From the NCBI GenBank assembly GCA_031180595.1, contig JAPSLQ010000008.1, positions 1-40,700 on the forward strand: 40,700 bases of DNA, given 5' to 3'. The position numbers were made by a program, and so were the translations under genes. This stretch comes from Isoptericola sp. GTDB lineage: Bacteria; Actinomycetota; Actinomycetes; Actinomycetales; Cellulomonadaceae. Position 1 is the stretch's first letter; each line of letters begins with the position of its first letter. The notes below the pieces were generated by a model that had not been told where the DNA came from, searched no databases, and saw only the letters and a program-made list of their open reading frames with translations. Shown one piece after another: positions 6,860 to 14,710 of this stretch.

Positions 6860-6906
6860 GATCGCCTGACACGCGAGGTGCGCCACCCTGATCGCTTGAC
6901 ACGCGA
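6860..6906. promoter_or_regulatory. Operator-like 17-bp direct repeats, 30-bp period
   Basis: GATCGCCTGACACGCGA (6860-6876) and GATCGCTTGACACGCGA (6890-6906) differ at one base and are spaced exactly 30 bp, about three helical turns. The second copy contains the TTGACA of the pra promoter; the first lies just above the regulator's start codon. They are likely binding sites for the divergent XRE/DUF5919 protein. Confidence 0.7.
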
Positions 6907-6924
6907 CTTGTCTCGTCGTGTAGT
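6896..6924 (+). promoter_or_regulatory. Predicted promoter of the pra-ftsK-rep operon
   Basis: A consensus -35 TTGACA (6896-6901) is followed after 17 bases by TGTAGT (6919-6924), a 4-of-6 match to the -10 consensus. The start codon of pra is 56 bases downstream. The -35 box is embedded in an operator repeat, implying repression by occlusion. Confidence 0.6.
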
Positions 6925-6979
6925 AGATCGCAGGAGTAGCGACTGTCGCGCTCCATGAGCGATTCGGAGAGTGGTCGAA

Positions 6980-7405
6980 ATGGCTATCGCCAAGCGTTTT
7001 CCTATCGCGCACGGGCTGGCGTTCCCGAACGGGGCGTTCCTGCGCGGGTTCGTCGAGCCGGTCGCGGACTTCCAGGGCGAGCAGCGCCCGGACGGGTCGC
7101 GGCCGCAGCAGCGCGACAAGGAGACCGGGCTGCCGTTGTGGCAGTGCACGGTGATCGACGCGGACGACGACGCGAACCGCAAGGACATTGGCGTCACGGT
7201 GAAGTTTGCGGCCGAGGTGCAGCCGGTGCCGCCGAAGAACACCTCGCCGCTGCCGTGGACGCCGGTGGAGTTCGTCGGCCTGACCGCGTTGCCGTACATC
7301 GACGACAACGGCAACCGGCCGAGGATCGCGTGGTCGTTCCGGGCGCAGGGGTTCGCGACGCCGGGGCAGGCGGGCAAGTCCGGCGAGTCGAAGGACGCCG
7401 CGTGA
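6980..7405 (+). CDS. pra: Pra-like plasmid replication, integration and excision activator
   Basis: 141 residues; the ATG at 6980 has GGAGAG 8 bases upstream. The pattern FPIAHGLAFPNGAFLRG, then QQRDKETGLPLWQCTVIDAD, then KVQPVPP-type and PVEFVGLTALPYID, matches the small proteins annotated in actinobacterial AICEs and plasmids as replication, integration and excision activators, after Pra of pSAM2. In pSAM2, Pra activates rep, xis and int. The tail (120-141) is Gly/Ser/Lys-rich. It is the first gene of the core operon and overlaps the next start (TGATG). The family call is firm; the regulatory role is by analogy. Confidence 0.75.
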   Translation: MAIAKRFPIAHGLAFPNGAFLRGFVEPVADFQGEQRPDGSRPQQRDKETGLPLWQCTVIDADDDANRKDIGVTVKFAAEVQPVPPKNTSPLPWTPVEFVGLTALPYIDDNGNRPRIAWSFRAQGFATPGQAGKSGESKDAA

Positions 7406-7800
7406 TGTCCGGCGCCCAGGTGCAGGCCGCCGAAGTTCAGGGCGTGGGGCCGTCGCCGGGTCCGTTGACGGCCGACGAGGTCGGTCCGCTGCGCGATCTG
7501 CTGACGATCGCCGCTGACGTCGTGGAGATGCTGGACGACGACCGGGTCGAGTTCGTGTCGGTGTCGGCGTCCGGGCAGGTGACGGTGCACGTGAGCGGCC
7601 AAGGGGACGCCGAGCACTTGGCCTGGCGCCTCGGGCTGGGGACGGTAACCGAGTACGCCCCGCGCGATGGGCGGCGTGGCTTCACCGTTTGGTCTGGCGG
7701 CGACTGGCCGGCACCGCGGTTCGAGGTGTTCTGCAACGGGAACCTGGTCCGCCCGGTGCGCGCGTTTCCTCGTCCGTCTGGCCTGGGGCGCGTGGCGTGA
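7405..7800 (+). CDS. Hypothetical AICE core-operon protein
   Basis: 131 residues, starting within the TGA of the preceding gene and ending on the ATG of the translocase gene, so it is translated as part of the chain. An acidic helical part (25-50, ADEVGPLRDLLTIAADVVEML) is followed by a beta pattern (RVEFVSVSASGQVTVHVSG) and a Trp-rich region. No membrane helix or known motif is visible. Small unnamed proteins often precede the FtsK-like gene in AICEs. I do not recognise the family. Confidence 0.75.
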   Translation: MSGAQVQAAEVQGVGPSPGPLTADEVGPLRDLLTIAADVVEMLDDDRVEFVSVSASGQVTVHVSGQGDAEHLAWRLGLGTVTEYAPRDGRRGFTVWSGGDWPAPRFEVFCNGNLVRPVRAFPRPSGLGRVA

Positions 7801-9311
7801 TGGGAGGGGTGGAAGCCGTCGCCAGGCGGGTGCTCGCCGCGGCGTGGCACCTGCTCGCCTGGACGGTCCAGTCGTGGCGGCTGCTGCTGGCGTGCGTCGT
7901 GCTCGGGAACCTGCTCCTGCTCGGCTCCCACCCCCAGGCCGGCTATGCGGTGCTGTGGTGCGTTCCGGGGTTCAGCCTCGCTCGCGCGGTCTGGCACGCG
8001 GTCCATCCGCTGAGCTATGAGGCAGTGCTCGGCGGGCCGCTGCGTCGTCACGGGTGGCGGCGTCGTGTGCGCCGGAACTGGAAGCGGATCGCCGACCGCT
8101 GCGGGCTGGCGACCGCGCCCCGCGGCGACGAGCCCCGCGCGATCCCGCGACTGCGGCGGGTCCGCGCGGCCGGAAACACGCTCACCTTCCAGGTCCGCGC
8201 CCGGCTCGGACAGACCGTGGACGACCTGAACGCCGCCGCCGAGGCCATCGCCACCTCGCTCGGTGCCGAGTCCGTCGAGACCCACCGGGTCGGCCCCGGC
8301 ACGGTTGAACTGGCGCTGACCATGCGCGAGCTGCTCGACGTGCCGACCCTGCCGACCATCCCCCAGCACCTCGACGCGGCCGGGGTGACGCTCGGGCGCA
8401 AGGCGGACGGGTCGCCCTGGCGGCTCGACCTCGCCGGGCGGCACACCCTCGTCGTCGGGCGCTCCGGGGCGGGCAAGGGGTCGATCTTCTGGGGCATCGC
8501 AGGCAACCTCGCCCCCGCCGCACACGCGGGCCTGGTCCAGCTGTGGGGCGTCGACCTGAAGGGCGGCGTCGAGGTCGCGGTCGGCAAGAAGATGTTCTCC
8601 CACGTCGCAATGGACGAACAGGCCGCGGTGCGGCTGTTGCGCGGCCTGAACCGGGTCATCGTGGACCGGCAACGCGTGATGCGCGGCAGGTCGCGGCTGT
8701 TCGAACCGTCGCCGGGTGACCCGGTGCACGTGCTGATGATCGACGAGCTCGCCGTACTGACCGCGTACGCGTCCAAGGAGGTCGTGAACGAGGCAGCGAA
8801 CGTGCTCAAGCTCGTGCTCACCCAGGGACGGGCGTTCGGGGTCATGGTCGTGGCGTTCGTGCAGGACCCGCGCAAGGAGACCGTGGGCATGCGGGACCTG
8901 TTCACCCAGACCATCGCCCTGCGCCTGGCCTCCGCTGCCGAGACGCGCATGGTGCTGGGCGAGGGCATGGCCGCCGTGGCGCCCGCCCACCACATTGCCC
9001 ACACCATGCCCGGGACCGGCTACGCCGTCACCGACGACGGCGTCGTCGAGCGCGTGCGCGCCGACTTCTGGGCTGACGACTTCATCCGCATGGTCGCCGC
9101 CACCTACCCGGCGCCGCCCGCGCCGCCGCTGCCAGAGGAACCGCCCACCGCGGCGCCCGTCGTTGTTGAGGCGCCCTCGGCCGCTGAGTCGGCCGAGCCG
9201 GTCACGACCGAGCGTCCGGCGCCTCGCCGTCGTGCACCGCGCAAGCCCCGCTCGGCGCGCTCGACGTCGAGCTCGGCCGAGTCGGCCAGTGAAGGTGCCG
9301 AGGTGGCGTGA
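7800..9311 (+). CDS. FtsK/SpoIIIE-type conjugative DNA translocase (TraSA-like)
   Basis: 503 residues. Two N-terminal hydrophobic segments (about 26-42 and 48-62) anchor it in the membrane. The motor domain has Walker A GRSGAGKGS (220-228), Walker B VLMIDELAVL (311-320) and a conserved LVLTQGRAFGV stretch. The C-terminus (about 430-503) is Pro/Ala/Ser/Arg-rich and disordered. In AICEs one such hexameric ATPase alone moves double-stranded element DNA to the recipient by recognising clt repeats. The start ATG overlaps the previous stop and the stop overlaps the next start (TGATG), so expression is coupled. It is well within the usual size range. Confidence 0.93.
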   Translation: MGGVEAVARRVLAAAWHLLAWTVQSWRLLLACVVLGNLLLLGSHPQAGYAVLWCVPGFSLARAVWHAVHPLSYEAVLGGPLRRHGWRRRVRRNWKRIADRCGLATAPRGDEPRAIPRLRRVRAAGNTLTFQVRARLGQTVDDLNAAAEAIATSLGAESVETHRVGPGTVELALTMRELLDVPTLPTIPQHLDAAGVTLGRKADGSPWRLDLAGRHTLVVGRSGAGKGSIFWGIAGNLAPAAHAGLVQLWGVDLKGGVEVAVGKKMFSHVAMDEQAAVRLLRGLNRVIVDRQRVMRGRSRLFEPSPGDPVHVLMIDELAVLTAYASKEVVNEAANVLKLVLTQGRAFGVMVVAFVQDPRKETVGMRDLFTQTIALRLASAAETRMVLGEGMAAVAPAHHIAHTMPGTGYAVTDDGVVERVRADFWADDFIRMVAATYPAPPAPPLPEEPPTAAPVVVEAPSAAESAEPVTTERPAPRRRAPRKPRSARSTSSSAESASEGAEVA

Positions 9312-10858
9312 TGGTCACGGCGGGTTCGGTCGGTGAGGCGGTCGGTGCGGGCTTCTGGGGGCACTCCCCCGAGGCTCCCCTCGACCTGGCCGACCTCACC
9401 CGGGCCGAGGTCGAGTCGATCGCCTCACGCCTCGCCGACCGCAGCATGCCCGCCCTAACGGACACCCTCGCCCGGGTCGGCAACTGCGCCCACCCCGTCC
9501 GCCTCGTCGGCCGCTCGGACACCATCGACACCCGCACGGGCGAGATCGTCGACACGTTCCGCTCGGCCGATCAGCCGCTCGGGATGCTCTACACCCCGTG
9601 CGGCAACCGCCGCGAGGACGTCTGCCCGGCCTGCTCACGCATCTACGCCCGCGACACCTTCGAGCTCATCTCCACCGGCCTGCACGGCGGCAAAGGCGTT
9701 CCCGAGGCGGTCAAGGCGAACCCGCTGCTGTTCGTCACTCTCACGGCGCCCTCGTTCGGCGCGGTCCACGGGGTGCGTGACGGCAACCGGCCGTGCCGGC
9801 CACGGTCCAGGGCCGCGGTGTGCGAGCACGGGCGCCGGCTGACCTGCTGGGCACACCATGACGAGAACGACCCGTCCGTGGGCGCCCCGCTGTGCCCGGA
9901 CTGCTACGACCTCGACTCCGCCGCGATCTGGCAATGGCACGCGCCCGAGCTGTGGCGCCGCTTCACCATCACGCTGCGCCGGCGCCTCGCCGCCACACTC
10001 GACGTGCCCGCGTCCGGGCTGGGCGAGCACCTGCGCCTCGAGTACGCCAAGGTGGCCGAGTTCCAGGCCCGCGGCCTGGTCCACTTCCACGCCCTCGTCC
10101 GCATCGACGGCGCCGAGGGTCCCGGCTCACCCGCACCGATCCCCGCGACCGCGCTGGCCGACGTCGTGCGCCAGGCCGCGGCCGCCGTGCGCTACACCGC
10201 CCCCGCCGTCGGCGACCACGACGCCGAACGGGTCCTGCGCTTCGGCGCACAGACCGACGTGCGCATCGTGCGCGAAGGGACGCTCGCGGGCGAGGACGTC
10301 ACCGCGGAGCAGGTCGCCGCGTATCTGGCCAAGTACTCCACGAAGTCCACCGGCGTCGACCCGACCAGGCCGCGCCCGCACCTGGCCGCGCTCACCGCGG
10401 CGTGTCAGTCGCTCGCCGCCCGCGCGTTGGCCGGCTGCTCCTTCAACTGCGGCGAGCGCGCCGCCCACCGGCACCCGCGGTTGTGCGGCGACTGCTCCGC
10501 CAACCCGTACGCGCTGCTCGGTCACTGGTCGTCCATGCTCGGCTTCCGCGGGCACTTCTCCACCAAGTCACGCCGCTACTCCGTCACCCTTGGCGCCCTC
10601 CGGCGCGCCCGGCGACGGTTCCAGCGGCTCGCCGCGGATGCCCACCGCAACGGGCGCACCCTGGACACCCGGGACCTCGAAGCCCGGCTCATGGCCGAGG
10701 ACGACGCGGAAACGACGCTCGTCGTCGGCTCCTGGACTTACGAAGGCACCGGCTGGCCACGCGCGGGAGACAAGGCCCTTGCCGACGCCGCCGCCTCCCG
10801 CGCCCGCGAGTACGCGCGATGGCGAGCAGACCAGCGCACCACCCGCCCGGCGCGATAG
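9311..10858 (+). CDS. repSA: RepSA-type rolling-circle replication initiator
   Basis: 515 residues from an ATG overlapping the translocase stop. Zinc-binding Cys pairs are present (CGNRREDVCPAC near 95-107; a second cluster, CPDCYD, near 195). The HUH motif is RGLVHFHALVRI (about residue 255) and the Tyr motif is VAAYLAKYSTKS (about 335). A Cys/His cluster follows (CSFNCGERAAHRHPRLCGDC). This arrangement is that of RepSA and related AICE/Streptomyces plasmid initiators, which nick the double-strand origin and stay bound through Tyr. The origin itself was not located. A downstream gap of 37 bases leads to xis. Confidence 0.92.
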   Translation: MVTAGSVGEAVGAGFWGHSPEAPLDLADLTRAEVESIASRLADRSMPALTDTLARVGNCAHPVRLVGRSDTIDTRTGEIVDTFRSADQPLGMLYTPCGNRREDVCPACSRIYARDTFELISTGLHGGKGVPEAVKANPLLFVTLTAPSFGAVHGVRDGNRPCRPRSRAAVCEHGRRLTCWAHHDENDPSVGAPLCPDCYDLDSAAIWQWHAPELWRRFTITLRRRLAATLDVPASGLGEHLRLEYAKVAEFQARGLVHFHALVRIDGAEGPGSPAPIPATALADVVRQAAAAVRYTAPAVGDHDAERVLRFGAQTDVRIVREGTLAGEDVTAEQVAAYLAKYSTKSTGVDPTRPRPHLAALTAACQSLAARALAGCSFNCGERAAHRHPRLCGDCSANPYALLGHWSSMLGFRGHFSTKSRRYSVTLGALRRARRRFQRLAADAHRNGRTLDTRDLEARLMAEDDAETTLVVGSWTYEGTGWPRAGDKALADAAASRAREYARWRADQRTTRPAR

Positions 10859-10895
10859 CCGGCCACATCGCAGAGTCACGAAGTGAGGGGGAACC

Positions 10896-11069
10896 ATGGA
10901 CGAGTACCTGACGACAGAGGAAGTGGCGACGTGGCTGAAGGTCGCGCCGTCGACGGTGTGCCGGTGGCGGCTGGCTGGGAAGGGGCCGCGGGTGACGTGG
11001 CTGTCCCCGTCGCTGCCCCGCTACCGCAAGGCAGACCTGCTCGCCTGGCTGGAAGGGGCGGCGGCATGA
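10896..11069 (+). CDS. xis: Excisionase, MerR-like helix-turn-helix (Xis)
   Basis: 57 residues. The ATG at 10896 follows GAGGGGGA at a good distance. The sequence begins MDEYLTTEEVATWLKVAPSTV and contains a winged-helix core (VCRWRLAGKGPR, then PRYRKADLLAWL), the usual form of small excisionases and MerR-like DNA-binding domains. It acts as a directionality factor that bends att DNA and makes the integrase excise the element. The TGA stop overlaps the ATG of int, so both are made together. Confidence 0.9.
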   Translation: MDEYLTTEEVATWLKVAPSTVCRWRLAGKGPRVTWLSPSLPRYRKADLLAWLEGAAA

Positions 11070-12175
11070 CGGTCCGCAAGACACCGGGCGGCCGGTTCCG
11101 GGCGCAGCTGAAGAGTGGGCGCGAGTTCGTCACGTCACGGACCTTCGACACCAAACGCGAGGCCGACGCCTGGCTTCGCCGGGAACGTGCAGCGCTGGAT
11201 GGCGGCTACGACCCGCGCGCCGGCAAGGAGCGAATGGGTGTCGTGCTGAGCCGCTGGCTCGCGATCCGGGAGCGGACGGTCGCGCCGACGACCTACTACG
11301 CCGACAAGAACATGGTCCGAATCGTTCCGACGAGCATGCGGAACGTGCACCTGTCGGCGATCACCGAGCGCGAGGTGGCACGGTCGTTCGAGACGCTGCT
11401 GGCGCACGGCCTCGCGGAGTCATCCGTCGTCCGGTACCGGGCGAGCCTGTCGGCGTTCTTCGCCTGGTGCCTTCGGGAGAAGCTGGTGAGCCGGAACCCG
11501 GTGACCGGAGTCAAGGTGCCCAAGGGTTCGGCCGAGGTCGACGAGATGGACCCGTTCAGCGAGGACGAGCTCGAAGCCGCGTACCTGGACTGGAAGCAGA
11601 AGGACGAGCGGCTCGCGGACGTGCTGCTCGTCATGGGCTGGACCGGGCTTCGCTGGGGCGAGATGCGCGCTATGCAGGTCTCGTCGTTCCTCGAGGTGCC
11701 CACGCCGGCGCTGATGGTCCGGCGCAACCAGCCCGAGCGGTACGCGGTGAAGGCGACGAAGGGCCGGCGCACTCGTCGTGTGCCGGTGGCGAACCGGGTG
11801 CTACCCATCGTCCGTGAGCTCGCGGCGGGCAAGTCGTCGCGCGACCTGCTGTTCACGACGTCGAGCGGCGCGCAACTGTGGCGCACCCAGACGCTCCGGG
11901 CGCTCGATTGGTCGGTGAAGGACCGGGCGCGGCACGACGTCGGGACCGGTCGCGGCCGGCGGCTGCACGATCTGCGGCACACGGCCGCGTGCCTGTGGCT
12001 GGCTCGTGGGGTGGACCCGGGAACGGTCCAGGCGTGGTGCGGTCACGAGTCGATCGCGACCACGAATCTGTACGTCCACTTCCTCGGGACGGGCGCCGAT
12101 CGGGCCGGTCTGGACAGGCTGAATCAGGGTCCGGGGAGCGCCGGGGGTGCGCGAAATGGCCGGGTGGGTGCCTGA
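11066..12175 (+). CDS. int: Tyrosine site-specific integrase
   Basis: 369 residues. An N-terminal arm-binding domain (1-55) and a SAM-like core-binding domain (58-150) precede the catalytic domain, with R196 in GWTGLRWGE, H301-D-L-R304-H-T, G-H327-E-S, and nucleophile Y336 in TTNLYVHF. All active-site residues are present. It integrates the element into the tRNA-Thr 3' end just downstream. The last six residues (NGRVGA) match the protein sequence encoded at 1-18, showing a second copy of this integrase type to the left. The gene ends 7 bases before its terminator. Confidence 0.95.
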   Translation: MTVRKTPGGRFRAQLKSGREFVTSRTFDTKREADAWLRRERAALDGGYDPRAGKERMGVVLSRWLAIRERTVAPTTYYADKNMVRIVPTSMRNVHLSAITEREVARSFETLLAHGLAESSVVRYRASLSAFFAWCLREKLVSRNPVTGVKVPKGSAEVDEMDPFSEDELEAAYLDWKQKDERLADVLLVMGWTGLRWGEMRAMQVSSFLEVPTPALMVRRNQPERYAVKATKGRRTRRVPVANRVLPIVRELAAGKSSRDLLFTTSSGAQLWRTQTLRALDWSVKDRARHDVGTGRGRRLHDLRHTAACLWLARGVDPGTVQAWCGHESIATTNLYVHFLGTGADRAGLDRLNQGPGSAGGARNGRVGA

Positions 12176-12182
12176 GATGCGG

Positions 12183-12230
12183 AAAACCCCCGCCTCCCCC
12201 GGACTGTGTGTCCAGGTCAGCGAGGGTTTT
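12183..12230. terminator. Terminator between int and tRNA-Thr
   Basis: AAAACCC-x-CGC pairs with GCG-x-GGGTTTT across a loop of about 25 bases; the right arm ends in TTTT and the left begins with AAAA, so it can stop transcription in both directions. A related hairpin with a different stem sequence lies at 29-78. Confidence 0.7.
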
Positions 12231-12236
12231 CGTGAG

Positions 12237-12280
12237 GGAGCCGCCTGTGGGAATCGAACCCACGACCTATTCATTACGAG
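12237..12280. repeat. Right attachment site (44-bp direct repeat within tRNA-Thr)
   Basis: Identical to 84-127. It covers the tRNA 3' end up to the anticodon loop side and four bases beyond, so integration restores a full tRNA. Confidence 0.9.
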
Positions 12281-12311
12281 TGAATCGCTCTGCCGACTGA
12301 GCTAAGGCGGC
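12240..12311 (-). tRNA. tRNA-Thr, anticodon CGT
   Basis: A 72-nucleotide cloverleaf on the minus strand: acceptor GCCGCCT with AGGCGGC, D stem GCTC/GAGC, anticodon stem ATTCA/TGAAT with loop CTCGTAA, and T stem GTGGG/CCCAC with loop TTCGATT. The anticodon CGT reads ACG (Thr). CCA is not encoded. Its 3' 41 nucleotides form the attachment site of the element. Confidence 0.97.
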
Positions 12312-12446
12312 GTGCTCGTACGTCCGGGGCGCTGCTCCGGACCGGCGAGCGGCCCCCACAGTACCTGACGCGGGGGCCGGACGACAAAAGCGATCCGGGA
12401 CCCGCCGCCGTCGGGTGCGTCACAGCCGCCGACCGCCGGTCCGCGG

Positions 12447-13997
12447 TCAGCAGGTGGTGCCGGGCTCGGGCACGGTGCCGTCGACGAGGTACGCGTCGAC
12501 GGCGTCCGCGATGCAGTCGTTGGACCTGCCGTACGCCGTGTGGCCCTCGCCCTCGTAGGTGAGCAGGACCCCGGAGTCGAGGGTCTTCGCCAGGCCCTCT
12601 GACCACACGTACGGCGTCGCGGGGTCGTTCGTCGTGCCGACCACGAGGATCGGCGCTGCGCCCTCGGCGGTCACGTCGTACTCCTGCTCCACCTCGGGGT
12701 ACGGCCAGTCGGCGCACGTGATGCCGCCGTAGCCGAAGAAGGTCCCGACCGTCGGGGCGACCTCCTCGATCTCGGCCACCTGGGCCCGCATCTCCTCGAT
12801 GTCGGCGCTGCTGCGGTCGTCGAGGCACCCGACGGCGCGGAACGCCTCGGACGAGTTGGTGTTGAACGTCCCGTCGGAGTTCCGGTCGTTGTAGAAGTCG
12901 GCGAGGTACAGGAGCACGTCGCCCTTCCCGGTCGTGATGACCTCGTCGAGCGCCTGGGTCAGCACTGGCCAGCTCGCCTCGTCGTAGAGCGTCACGGCGA
13001 TGCCGTAGAACGCGAGCGTCTGGGTCACCTCGCGGTCCGACGACGTCGGGTACGGCCGCTCGAACGCGTTGTCCAGCACGCGGCGCACCTGCTGCATGCC
13101 GTCGTCGGTGGACCCGGTCAGCGGGCACCCGCTCGCGTCCGCGAGGCAGTCGGTGACGTACGCGCGCAGCGCGTTCTCGAACCCGACGGCCTGACCCTTG
13201 GACGTCTCCTCGGCCGGCAGCGTGACGTCGATGCCGCCGTCGAGCACGAGGCGCCCGGCCCGCTCGGGGAACAGGCCCGCGTACGTCGCGCCGAGCTGGC
13301 TGCCGTAGGAGTAGCCGAGGTAGTGGAGCTGCTCGTCGCCGAGGACAGCCCGCAGCATGTCCATGTCCCGCGCGGCGCTCTGCGTGTCGACGTTGCCGAG
13401 GAGCTCGCCCGTGTTCTGCGCGCAGGCCTCGGCCCACGCGCGCGCCTCCTCGCGGGCCGCGGCCACGCCCTCGTCGGTCTCGAGGTCGAAGTCCTTGCTC
13501 AGCGACTCGTCCTTGCGCGCGTCGTCGAAGCAGGTGACCGGGGTCGAGGCACCCACGCCCCGCGGGTCGAAGCCGACGATGTCGAACGAGTCCTTGAGCC
13601 GGTCGCCGAAGGTGCCCACCGCGCCGCGGAGGAAGTCGACGCCGGAGCCGCCCGGCCCGCCAGGGTTGACCAGCAGGGAGCCGACCTTCTCACCGCGCGC
13701 GGCGACGCGGCTGAGCGCGAGCTCGATACTCCCGGCCTCGGGGTCCTGCCACGACAGCGGTGCGGACGCCGTCGCGCACTCGAACCCCTCGCCGCAGTCG
13801 GTCCACTCGAGGGACTGGGTGTAGTACTCCTCGAAGCCCTCCGGCGCGCCGTCCGCGGTCGCCGAGCCGCCGGCGGCCGCGCTCTCGACAGGGCTCTGGA
13901 CCTTCCCCGGGGCGGAGCAGCCGACCAGGAGGGCTGCGACGGCGGCGCCCGCGGCCAGAGCGCGCGCGACTGTCGTGCGGCGGGAGGAGAACGTCAC
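12447..13997 (-). CDS. Secreted alpha/beta-hydrolase peptidase, Tap-like lipoprotein
   Basis: 516 residues. An N-terminal signal with lipobox LVGC (Cys27) predicts a lipoprotein on the outer face of the membrane. NPGGPGGSG (111-119) is the oxyanion-hole loop, GYSYG (228-232) holds nucleophile Ser230, and the C-terminal TAP-like part has TTNDPATPY (Asp) and EGEGHTAYG (His). These features match the S33 tripeptidyl aminopeptidase family of actinomycetes, which removes N-terminal peptides from exported substrates. It is the first chromosomal gene beside the tRNA. The substrate is not known. Confidence 0.9.
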   Translation of the reverse strand: MTFSSRRTTVARALAAGAAVAALLVGCSAPGKVQSPVESAAAGGSATADGAPEGFEEYYTQSLEWTDCGEGFECATASAPLSWQDPEAGSIELALSRVAARGEKVGSLLVNPGGPGGSGVDFLRGAVGTFGDRLKDSFDIVGFDPRGVGASTPVTCFDDARKDESLSKDFDLETDEGVAAAREEARAWAEACAQNTGELLGNVDTQSAARDMDMLRAVLGDEQLHYLGYSYGSQLGATYAGLFPERAGRLVLDGGIDVTLPAEETSKGQAVGFENALRAYVTDCLADASGCPLTGSTDDGMQQVRRVLDNAFERPYPTSSDREVTQTLAFYGIAVTLYDEASWPVLTQALDEVITTGKGDVLLYLADFYNDRNSDGTFNTNSSEAFRAVGCLDDRSSADIEEMRAQVAEIEEVAPTVGTFFGYGGITCADWPYPEVEQEYDVTAEGAAPILVVGTTNDPATPYVWSEGLAKTLDSGVLLTYEGEGHTAYGRSNDCIADAVDAYLVDGTVPEPGTTC

Positions 13998-14071
13998 CCA
14001 CCAAACCTACCGGTCCCCGCCTGGGTGTCCGCTGTGCGTCGAGGACCCGGACCACGATCCCGACGGCACGT

Positions 14072-14638
14072 TCACGAGGTCGCCACCCACGCGGCCGGTC
14101 CAGGCTCGCCCGGGGCGGGCCGCGGCGTGACCTCGACGGTCCCCGCGTCCCCGAGCCGCACGCTCACCGGCCCACCAGAGCCCGCTCCCGCGGGAACCCC
14201 GACGACCGACGTCGTGGGCGCGTAGTCCATCGTGCAGATGGCGTCCGCGGGCGGCGGGACCAGGGTCACGACGACGGTGCCTTCGTCGTCGGCCGCCTGC
14301 GCCTGGGCCGTGGTGGGGCAGGACGACGAGCCGTACGTGATGACGTACAGCAGGCCGTCGCCGGGCGCCCACGCGGCCCCGGCGGGGCTGTCCGTCGCCC
14401 CCTCGACCCCCTCGGGCAGCCCGCGCACGACGACGCCGGGCGCGGGTTCGACGCCCGCCCAGTCAGGAGCGGGGGTCGACGGCTCGGTCGGCGTCGGGCT
14501 GTCCTCGGTCGGCGGCACGGTCTCCTCCGTCGGCAGGCCCGGCGCACCGGGGTCGGTCGGCTGGGCGCACGCCACCAGCACCAGCACCAGCGCGGCGGCA
14601 CCCAGCGCCGCCGCGGCCGTCGGTCTCACGCGACCCAT
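14072..14638 (-). CDS. Hypothetical lipoprotein
   Basis: 188 residues. A signal peptide ends in a lipobox-like LVAC (Cys near residue 24). A Thr/Pro/Glu-rich linker (about 27-58) leads to a small domain with two Cys (SSSCPTT and AICTMDY) that may form a disulfide. GGGGAG lies before the ATG at 14638. It lies in the same direction as hoxX, 72 bases downstream, with a palindrome between. No family recognised. Confidence 0.75.
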   Translation of the reverse strand: MGRVRPTAAAALGAAALVLVLVACAQPTDPGAPGLPTEETVPPTEDSPTPTEPSTPAPDWAGVEPAPGVVVRGLPEGVEGATDSPAGAAWAPGDGLLYVITYGSSSCPTTAQAQAADDEGTVVVTLVPPPADAICTMDYAPTTSVVGVPAGAGSGGPVSVRLGDAGTVEVTPRPAPGEPGPAAWVATS

Positions 14639-14651
14639 CAGCGTCTCCCCC

Positions 14652-14677
14652 CGTACGTGGTCTTCCCACCACGTACG
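14652..14677. terminator. Perfect 10-bp palindrome between hoxX and the lipoprotein gene
   Basis: CGTACGTGGT and ACCACGTACG pair around a 6-base loop. It may end hoxX transcription or act as an operator of the lipoprotein gene, which starts 13 bases further on. Confidence 0.55.
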
Positions 14678-14710
14678 TGTGGCGACACGGGCCCCGCTTG
14701 CACCCGCAGG

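Larger units (their letters stand above)
84..12280 (+). mobile_element. Integrated AICE-type (pSAM2-like) element in tRNA-Thr
   Basis: A 12.2-kb element is bounded by a perfect 44-bp direct repeat. The right copy is the 3' part of a complete tRNA-Thr gene; the left copy is the displaced tRNA 3' end. The right half holds the AICE module set: Pra-like activator, FtsK-type translocase, RepSA-type rolling-circle initiator, excisionase, and tyrosine integrase next to the tRNA. The left half is accessory cargo. AICEs integrate by site-specific recombination at tRNA 3' ends, excise, replicate by rolling circle and transfer as double-stranded DNA with one FtsK-like protein. Modules and repeat are seen; mobility is inferred. 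All recognised core genes are open, so the element may be functional. Confidence 0.9.
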
